64,000 nucleotides of DNA. Source: HyVt-337 sp964428895 (GTDB taxonomy: Bacteria > Planctomycetota > Phycisphaerae > SM23-33). Below are positions 58,601 through 64,000 of this stretch, piece after piece. Every line of letters begins with the position of its first letter. Position 1 is the first letter of the stretch. The stretch covers positions 55,122 through 119,121 of the forward strand of contig CAYRZU010000001.1 of the NCBI GenBank assembly GCA_964428895.1, written 5' to 3'. The position numbers were made by a program, and so were the translations under genes. Under the pieces are notes generated by a model that was not told the origin of the DNA, made no database searches, and worked only from the letters and a program-made list of their open reading frames with translations.

Positions 58601-58682
58601 GGTGCTGGTTGGGCATTTGTGGACTGGCCAGTTCGGCCCCCCAGCGGGCGTTCGTTTCGGTTCTGCCCGGGGCCCCTTCAGT

Positions 58683-59612
58683 ATGAAGTTACGACAAGCC
58701 TTTCTCTTAGCAGGCGTTACATTCGGTCTACCTTCAGCTTTCATATGGTCTGAGGTTAAGTCGGGCCGTGATGTGTCGATAATAGACATAGGAGCAGAAC
58801 TCCCCGAACGAAGTTCTCTTGGTCGAAGTGAGGTAAGTTGTTCTTTGGCAAAGATTAGTGACAATTCGGCAGCCAGGGCTTCCGGTGCAGCTCAAGTGAG
58901 CCCGGAGGTCGAAGCCCTCCGGGCTGAACTGGCCCGCGCTCAACGGCTGGCTAGCGTCGGCACGATGGCGGCGATGTTGGCCCATGAATTCAACAACATC
59001 CTCACGCCCATCATCAGCTACGCCGAATTGGCCCAGCAGAATCCTTCCCTGGTGGCCAAGGCCCTGGATAAGGCCACCAAGGGCGGCCAGCAGGCCCGGA
59101 AAGTCTGTAAGGCATTGCTGGGTCTGTGCAGCGAGGCCGACCAGGTTGCCGCCGCGATCAACATCCAAGACCTGGTGGCAGAAACGTTGGAGGTGATCCC
59201 ACGTGAGTTGGCCAGGGACGGCATCGACGTGACTGTCTCGGTCCCGGAGGGGATGACGATCCACACCCGGGCCGTCGAATTGCAGCAGGTGCTGCTGAAC
59301 CTTCTGCTCAATGCTCGCCGGGCCGTCTTGGCGACCAAACGTCGCCGGCGGACGATTGATATCTTCGCCGTTCGTGGCGAGGGTCGCTGCGCCGTCAGCG
59401 TTGGCGATAACGGGGTGGGGATCGCCCCGGAGAACCTTGACCGCATCTTCGAACCGTTCTTCAGCACGACCGACGCCTCCAAAGGAGACGGCGGCTACGG
59501 GCTTGGCCTGGCGATTTGCCGACAGATGATCGAGAGCTTGGGCGGCTCGATCGCTGTGACCAGCCATCTCGATAAAGGCGCGGTGTTCACGCTGAGTCTA
59601 CCCACGGACTAG
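58683..59612 (+). CDS. soluble sensor histidine kinase with no sensor domain
   Basis: 309 residues if started at ATG 58683. The kinase part is clear: H-box AAMLAHEFNNILTPIISYAE, N-box QVLLNLLLNARRAV, G1 VGDNGVGIAPENLDRIFEPF and G2 GGYGLGLAICRQMIESLGGS. The first 60 residues have atypical composition, in DNA of lower GC than the rest, and no ribosome binding site precedes 58683; a TTG at 58845 (AKISDNSAARASG) after GAGG is a good alternative and would give 255 residues. No membrane helix or sensor domain and no response regulator gene are next to it. A -10-like GATAAT at 58778 could serve the shorter start. Confidence 0.7.
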   Translation: MKLRQAFLLAGVTFGLPSAFIWSEVKSGRDVSIIDIGAELPERSSLGRSEVSCSLAKISDNSAARASGAAQVSPEVEALRAELARAQRLASVGTMAAMLAHEFNNILTPIISYAELAQQNPSLVAKALDKATKGGQQARKVCKALLGLCSEADQVAAAINIQDLVAETLEVIPRELARDGIDVTVSVPEGMTIHTRAVELQQVLLNLLLNARRAVLATKRRRRTIDIFAVRGEGRCAVSVGDNGVGIAPENLDRIFEPFFSTTDASKGDGGYGLGLAICRQMIESLGGSIAVTSHLDKGAVFTLSLPTD

Positions 59613-59696
59613 CAAGCCCCAGTTGGCGCATTTCCTCTTCCCCTGCCGCAATTTGTGGCGATCTAAGCTGCCCGGCCCGGGCCCACTTTGCCGACA

Positions 59697-59725
59697 TTGA
59701 CAACAGGTAGCGGGCGTGCTATTTT
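59697..59725 (+). promoter_or_regulatory. promoter of the SH3-domain protein gene
   Basis: A perfect TTGACA (59697-59702) and TATTTT (59720-59725) with a 17-bp spacer; start near 59732, leader of about 54 bases before ATG 59786. Confidence 0.65.
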
Positions 59726-59785
59726 CTAAGTCCCCAATGAACCCTTGACGGGTGTGCCGCGTCTAATTCCCAAGGAGCTTTCCGC

Positions 59786-61669
59786 ATGAATACGCGACTG
59801 ACCCTTGCGCTGGTGATAATGGCCGTTTTGGCCTCGGCCCAGCCGATGTTGGCCCAGGATGGCTCGTTCGCTTACACGGGAACGATCACCGGGCGTGATG
59901 TCTACGTTCGCGCCGGGATGGGGTCCAACGCCTATCCGGTGGCCAAGCTGTCGAGCCCCTCGCAGGTGACGGTTGTTGAGCAAAGAGGCGACTGGCTGAA
60001 GATCCTCCCGCCGCCGAACGTCTTCAGTGTGATCAGCAAGGACTACGTTCACGCCGCCGCCAATGGCGTAACCGGCACGGTCACGGGCAACCGCGTTCGC
60101 GTCCGGGCCGGGTCCGATCTGGTCGACCTCGGCGGCGTGACCAAGCACTGGGCCTTCCAGCAGTTCCTCAACAACGGCGACCAAGTCACGATTGTCGGGC
60201 AGGGACAGGATTTCTATAAGATCACGCCGCCGGATCGGGCGCGCGTTTGGATTTCGGCCAAGTACGTTGCTCGTGGGGGGCCGGCAGCGCTTCCGCCGAC
60301 CGCCCCTCCCCGTCCGCCCGAGCCGCCGACTCCCGCTCGTCCGCCTTCGGGCGATAGCGCCCGCGCAACCATGCCGACCGCCGATGCCATTGCCGCTTTT
60401 CGGTCGGCCGAAGAAGCCCTCAAGCTTGAGTTCGAAAAGCCCTTCAAGGACCGTCAGCTCGAGCCCATCGTGGCCCAGTACGAGGCAGTTCAGGTCCACC
60501 CAAACACGCCCCTGGGCCGAGCGGTTCGGTCGCGGATTACGTTCCTCAGTGACGCCGTCAAACAGCGTCGCCAGTGGGAGGCCACGCAAGAAGATGTCGC
60601 CTCCGTCCGCCGCGGTCAGGATGAGGTCACTCGCCGGCGCCGCGAGTTGTCGGAAGAGGCCGCCAAGCCCATTCCGCCACGCCTGGCCGCCCAGGGCGTT
60701 CTGCGGCGAAGCTTGATCTTCCGCGGCGGCGCCAGGCCCTTGCGGTTCATCCTGGAAGACGCCACCCAACCCCGCATCAATGCCTATATCCATTGCAGCA
60801 GCCGGCATATCGATCTGGTCGCCTTTGAAGGCAAGGAAGTGGGTGTCTACGGGCAGGTCAACTATGGCGGGCTGCGCGGCGTGGACCTGGTGGATGTTGA
60901 ACGCCTGGTGCTGATGACTCCGGAAGGCGAAGTCGACGTGCCGCCGGAGGGCCCGGGCGAACTGTCGCCACCGGGCGAATTACCGAAGCTCGAAGACGAC
61001 GCCCCGCCGGACGTACCGACTGAAACGGATGGCCCGCAACTCGTCGAGCCGGACTCGACCGATGTCGGCACCGAAGGCGTACCCGAGCCAACACCCGAGG
61101 TCGACCCCGAGGCGCCGACCACCGAGCCGGACGAGGTCCCGGCCGAAGCGGATAGACCCACCGAGGCCGAACCCGACGCCCCGGCAGAGACCACCGATAC
61201 GCCTGAAGAGCTGCCGACCCCCGAGCCGCCTTCGGCGGACAAGGATGAACTGGACGCGCCGGAAAAGCCAGATCGCCCGGAGCGAATCGAATTCGATCGA
61301 GTTCCCAGCGAGTCCGACGAAACGCCGGGCGAGATTGAGTTTCCCGAGGAACCTCAGCCCAAGCCCGAGCCCCCCGCCCGTCCGGAGACCCCGGCCGTGG
61401 TTGACGATGACGACGTGAAAGTCATCGATGCTTCGGGGGATGATGATGTCCGAATCGTCGACGAGGAAGAGGCGGAGGTCGAAGTGGAAGTCCCCGAGGC
61501 GCCGGAGCATCCGGACGTTCCCGCCGAAGTCGACACGCCCGAGGTCTCGGACGTGCCGGACGAACCGGCCCGGCCACGTCGCCCCCGGATCATTCGGCCT
61601 CCGGTGGTCGAGGATGAAGACCCCGGTAGCGGCGGCCCGGAAATCGTCGACGAGGATGAGTACCAGTAA
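59786..61669 (+). CDS. exported bacterial-SH3 domain protein with a long acidic Pro/Glu/Asp-rich tail
   Basis: 627 residues. Signal peptide (RLTLALVIMAVLASAQPMLA). Two SH3b-like domains (TITGRDVYVRAGMGSNAYPV, TVTGNRVRVRAGSDLVDLGG) end near 160; these bind peptidoglycan-type ligands. Then a Pro-rich linker and a helical part (about 200-320, EEALKLEFEKPFKDRQLEPI), a strand-rich section (INAYIHCSSRHIDLVAFEGK, EVGVYGQVNYGGLRG) and finally about 260 residues of alternating acidic and proline residues (DEVPAEADRPTEAEPDAPAE), probably disordered. AAGGAG lies eight bases before ATG. Predicted cell-envelope or periplasmic protein. Confidence 0.7.
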   Translation: MNTRLTLALVIMAVLASAQPMLAQDGSFAYTGTITGRDVYVRAGMGSNAYPVAKLSSPSQVTVVEQRGDWLKILPPPNVFSVISKDYVHAAANGVTGTVTGNRVRVRAGSDLVDLGGVTKHWAFQQFLNNGDQVTIVGQGQDFYKITPPDRARVWISAKYVARGGPAALPPTAPPRPPEPPTPARPPSGDSARATMPTADAIAAFRSAEEALKLEFEKPFKDRQLEPIVAQYEAVQVHPNTPLGRAVRSRITFLSDAVKQRRQWEATQEDVASVRRGQDEVTRRRRELSEEAAKPIPPRLAAQGVLRRSLIFRGGARPLRFILEDATQPRINAYIHCSSRHIDLVAFEGKEVGVYGQVNYGGLRGVDLVDVERLVLMTPEGEVDVPPEGPGELSPPGELPKLEDDAPPDVPTETDGPQLVEPDSTDVGTEGVPEPTPEVDPEAPTTEPDEVPAEADRPTEAEPDAPAETTDTPEELPTPEPPSADKDELDAPEKPDRPERIEFDRVPSESDETPGEIEFPEEPQPKPEPPARPETPAVVDDDDVKVIDASGDDDVRIVDEEEAEVEVEVPEAPEHPDVPAEVDTPEVSDVPDEPARPRRPRIIRPPVVEDEDPGSGGPEIVDEDEYQ

Positions 61670-61706
61670 TCACGGGCGGGCCCGGAAACCCCAGGAGATG
61701 TCTTCA

Positions 61707-62309
61707 GTGCTCGTGCGAATGGAACTGGCTCGGATTCTGATCACCGAGTACGGCGATCAGCAGATGATCTTCCTTCGGGAAGCCGATGGGGATCGGCATT
61801 TCCCGATCATGATCGGCGTGAACGAAGCGCTGGCGATCGACCGCCGCCTGAAAGGCCAATCCCCCCCTCGTCCGATGACCCATGACCTGATGGCCTCGGT
61901 GATCGAGGCGATGGGCGGACGGATTACCAAGATCGTGATCGGGGAACTGCGTGAGCACGTCTTCATTGCGACCCTCTTTGTCGCCCAGGCCGGTCGCGTG
62001 CTGGAAATTGACGCCCGCCCGTCCGATGCAATCGCCTTGGGGGTGGCATTCGAGACGCCGATCTTCGTGGCCGAGCAAGTACTCGACGCCTTGGCCAAGA
62101 CGCCCGATACCAAAGCGGACCGCCTCCAGCTCCTGCGCGACCGTCTGGCTATGCTGGAAGAGCACGTCGGACAACTGGGCGATCGCCTGGAGGATCCGGC
62201 CTTTTGCAGTGCGGCCGCGCCGGAGGAACTTGGCCAACTGGAGACCCAACTGGAGGCCATGCGAAACGAGTGCGAGCAAATTCGCCGGGTCTTGGCTAAG
62301 TTGGGCTGA
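61707..62309 (+). CDS. bifunctional nuclease (DNase/RNase) family protein
   Basis: 200 residues from GTG 61707, chosen because AGGAG lies nine bases upstream and because relatives begin M-L-V-x-M-E-L. ATG 61698 touches the ribosome binding site and is less likely. MELARILITEYGDQQMIFLR, then FPIMIGVNEALAIDRRLKG and PSDAIALGVAFETPIFVAEQ are the DUF151/bifunctional nuclease signature. A helical C-terminal part (TKADRLQLLRDRLAMLEEHV) extends beyond the core. Members cleave DNA and RNA in some plants and bacteria; the biological role is unknown. It follows the SH3 gene by 37 bases. Confidence 0.85.
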   Translation: MLVRMELARILITEYGDQQMIFLREADGDRHFPIMIGVNEALAIDRRLKGQSPPRPMTHDLMASVIEAMGGRITKIVIGELREHVFIATLFVAQAGRVLEIDARPSDAIALGVAFETPIFVAEQVLDALAKTPDTKADRLQLLRDRLAMLEEHVGQLGDRLEDPAFCSAAAPEELGQLETQLEAMRNECEQIRRVLAKLG

Positions 62310-62341
62310 CTCGACCGGAGGTCGGACATCTCCGCTAGGGG

Positions 62342-63847
62342 CTAGCGGCTAGAGGCGGATAGCTCTCCGAAGAACGGGAACTGCCCCAAGGAAATCACCA
62401 CGCCGGCCGGGGTGTAGTAGTGGACGCAGAAGATGTCGTCATTCAGGCTCGTGATGGTTAGACCGCAGAAGTTGCCAGCCTTGGCGTCGGCGAGTTCTTC
62501 CATGGTGGGCCCGGCGCGATCGGCGTTGTTCGTCTTGGCAAAGTGGGTCACGAAACGACACAGGGCGTTCCGCCCGGTACGAATCATGAGATTACCCGGG
62601 ACGTAGTGTCGATCGTTGCTGCTGCCGGCCTTGGGCGGGTAGAGCTTGGCTTCGGCTCGGGCGTATTCATAGACGATCAGCCCGCCGCGAGCCCCACGGG
62701 TATCGGCGCGGTCGCGCTTGGCCAGTTCCCTCAAGGCGGTTCGGATGCTGGCGCGGCTGAACATCTCCTCCAGCAACCACAGTCGCCAGAAATCGGCCAT
62801 CGACAAATGGCTAGCCTGACTGGTCAGGCGTGTGCTGGTCCGCGAGCGTTTTCCGTCCGGTCGGTAGATCGGGTGGGCGCGGGTAGTGTGGGCCTTCCCC
62901 ACGCGTAGGGCCAGGGCCGGCTGGGTCAGGCGAATGGCCTCTTCGTCGCCGGCCAACGCCGCCAGCACCGCGAAATCCCGAATGTTGAACAGATACGGGT
63001 TCTGGCGGTAGGAGGCCCAGCGGCTGGCCAGCGTGGCGGCGGTGTCGATGCGGGGCTGCTGGGTCTTGTAAGCCACCACCGTTTGGACCAGCGCCGCCTT
63101 GCTGATGGGAATGTAATCGAAGGCGTTGATGAAGGTCTGGATCGCAGCGACGGCCTCGGTCTGGGGGGGCAGAGACATGAACTTACGCTTCAGGTCGGAT
63201 AGTCGCACCCGCTGAACCAGCACCTCCATAGCCGAGCCTTTGGCCTTGAAGGCCGGCTCATTCATCACCTCGACGAGGGCCTCGTCCCATTCGCGCCGCT
63301 GGACTTTTTGGACCACGGTGCGGAAGTGGCGTTCGCTGGGGCCGTCAGGCGGTTCGAGCGCCCAGGCCTTGACGATCTCGGCCAGGGCCCCGCCCTTGGC
63401 GTTGCGGGTGAGCCACTGAAGCATGGAGGCCTGCATGGCCCCGCGAATCTTGGGCTGTTGCATGGCCTTGACCACAAAGACCGCCATGGCGGGGTTGTTG
63501 CCCTTCAGCAGGTGGTCTAGCAGATCCCGCTGCAATTCAGAGGGGGCCTGCCCCGACGACAGCAGCGGCATGAGGATGTCATAGGTCTCCGGGGATTGGT
63601 CTTCCAGGTCCAGGACCAGTTGTAGGGACGCCCGACGTTGTTCGATCGGCAGGCGCTGGTCGGTGACGCGCTGGAGATTGTGGCGCACGACCGTGGCCGG
63701 CGGAAAACTGCCTCGCATATGCTCTTGGGCCCGGTATTGCTCAATGGTCACCGGCGGGGCCAAAGAGGCATCCTCGCAGCCGACCAGGGCCGACAGCACA
63801 AGTGCAAGTCCGAGTGTCGTTACCAGTTGTCGCAATGGCCGCGTCAT
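62342..63847 (-). CDS. large lipoprotein of unknown function
   Basis: 501 residues from ATG 63847 (63862 is another in-frame ATG). Lipoprotein signal (TTLGLALVLSALVGC) with lipobox LVGC. The mature part is helical, with HEAT- or TPR-like pairs (YDILMPLLSSGQAPSELQRD, HLLKGNNPAMAVFVVKAMQQ, RNAKGGALAEIVKAWALEPP). The C-terminal 70 residues include a Cys in NFCGLTITSLNDDIFCVHYY. Convergent with the bifunctional nuclease gene (stops 32 bases apart). I do not recognise a family. Confidence 0.65.
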   Translation of the reverse strand: MTRPLRQLVTTLGLALVLSALVGCEDASLAPPVTIEQYRAQEHMRGSFPPATVVRHNLQRVTDQRLPIEQRRASLQLVLDLEDQSPETYDILMPLLSSGQAPSELQRDLLDHLLKGNNPAMAVFVVKAMQQPKIRGAMQASMLQWLTRNAKGGALAEIVKAWALEPPDGPSERHFRTVVQKVQRREWDEALVEVMNEPAFKAKGSAMEVLVQRVRLSDLKRKFMSLPPQTEAVAAIQTFINAFDYIPISKAALVQTVVAYKTQQPRIDTAATLASRWASYRQNPYLFNIRDFAVLAALAGDEEAIRLTQPALALRVGKAHTTRAHPIYRPDGKRSRTSTRLTSQASHLSMADFWRLWLLEEMFSRASIRTALRELAKRDRADTRGARGGLIVYEYARAEAKLYPPKAGSSNDRHYVPGNLMIRTGRNALCRFVTHFAKTNNADRAGPTMEELADAKAGNFCGLTITSLNDDIFCVHYYTPAGVVISLGQFPFFGELSASSR

Positions 63848-63862
63848 GGTCACGGTCCCCAT

Positions 63863-64000
63863 ATTACGACGGCCCCGGTAGGGGCCGCTCTGTCAGGAGG
63901 GCATTGTACCGATTTGCCCGCCCCAGACAACCCCCAACCCCCCCCGCCAGCGGTTCCGCAAAGGAAGTTGTTGCGGGGTGCTCCGCAACGACTTGCGCGG
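63863..64000. other. terminal non-coding region with a hairpin
   Basis: No gene start is visible in the last 138 bases. GTTGCGG (63970-63976) and CCGCAAC (63983-63989) form a seven-base-pair hairpin. The region should hold the promoter of the lipoprotein gene, but no convincing match was found. Confidence 0.35.

Noticed and set aside
56895..58682. Plus-strand open frame continuous with the histidine kinase
   Set aside because: It lies antisense to lpxB and acpS, whose identities are clear; only the kinase part is coding.
1..64000. tRNA, rRNA, CRISPR and insertion-sequence genes
   Set aside because: I saw no cloverleaf-type T-loop motifs, repeat-spacer arrays, transposase motifs or long terminal inverted repeats; a covariance-model search would be needed to exclude small RNAs.

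Overview
The window is GC-rich (about 60-65%) DNA from a Gram-negative bacterium, most likely a planctomycete of the Phycisphaerae type, probably from a metagenome assembly because it holds a 100-N scaffold gap. Pointers to that lineage are a dockerin-like protein with a PEP-CTERM tail, an HYExAFE-family protein, a bacterial GlmU-like protein with an alternative N-terminal domain, a stand-alone MetG beta domain, several small lipoproteins, and lpxB (hence an outer membrane). No rRNA, tRNA, CRISPR array, insertion sequence or integrase was seen. The genes are mostly housekeeping plus envelope functions.

Layout. 1-1772: N-terminal fragment of a membrane sensor, divergent from a glmU-like gene. 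1781-9986: a minus-strand type IV pilus/type II secretion operon (pilB-type ATPase, pilT, second pilB-type ATPase, pilC/gspF, three prepilins) with a good promoter at 10115-10144. 10141-14271: a gapped GGQ release-factor-like gene, a lipoprotein, a membrane protein, a TPR protein and a 2-hydroxyacid dehydrogenase. 14290-17638: a lysozyme-like protein overlapping a WG-repeat lipoprotein. 18123-21619: a HEAT protein with a degenerate receiver domain, an HD-GYP phosphodiesterase and csrA. 21810-28869: mtnA, a vWA lipoprotein divergent from an ECF sigma/anti-sigma-like/TPR-lipoprotein set, a glycosyltransferase and an RNase Z-like hydrolase.

28988-41349 is the most unusual part: a six-gene minus-strand operon with two LolD/MacB-like ATPases, an FtsX permease, a 1925-residue protein fusing a PA domain and an apparently dead M28-like peptidase to an FtsX permease, an OPT-like multi-spanning permease, and a leading gene ending in a PqqD-like domain. 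The set looks like one composite envelope transporter or remodelling machine of unknown substrate.

41350-43426: a PEP-CTERM remnant, then a PEP-CTERM/dockerin-like gene broken by a one-base frameshift, closed by a strong terminator. 43445-50944: valS (minus); then ykgJ-type, hisS, HYExAFE, three small membrane proteins and bioB (plus). 51107-55204: manA, a pseudouridine synthase, rhaB and an SGNH hydrolase (minus). 55313-63847: MetG beta domain, a repeat-bearing lipoprotein, lpxB, acpS, a soluble histidine kinase, an SH3 protein with a long acidic tail, a bifunctional nuclease and a large lipoprotein. Where several start codons were possible, I used the one best supported by a ribosome binding site, signal peptide or family alignment from memory, and say so.
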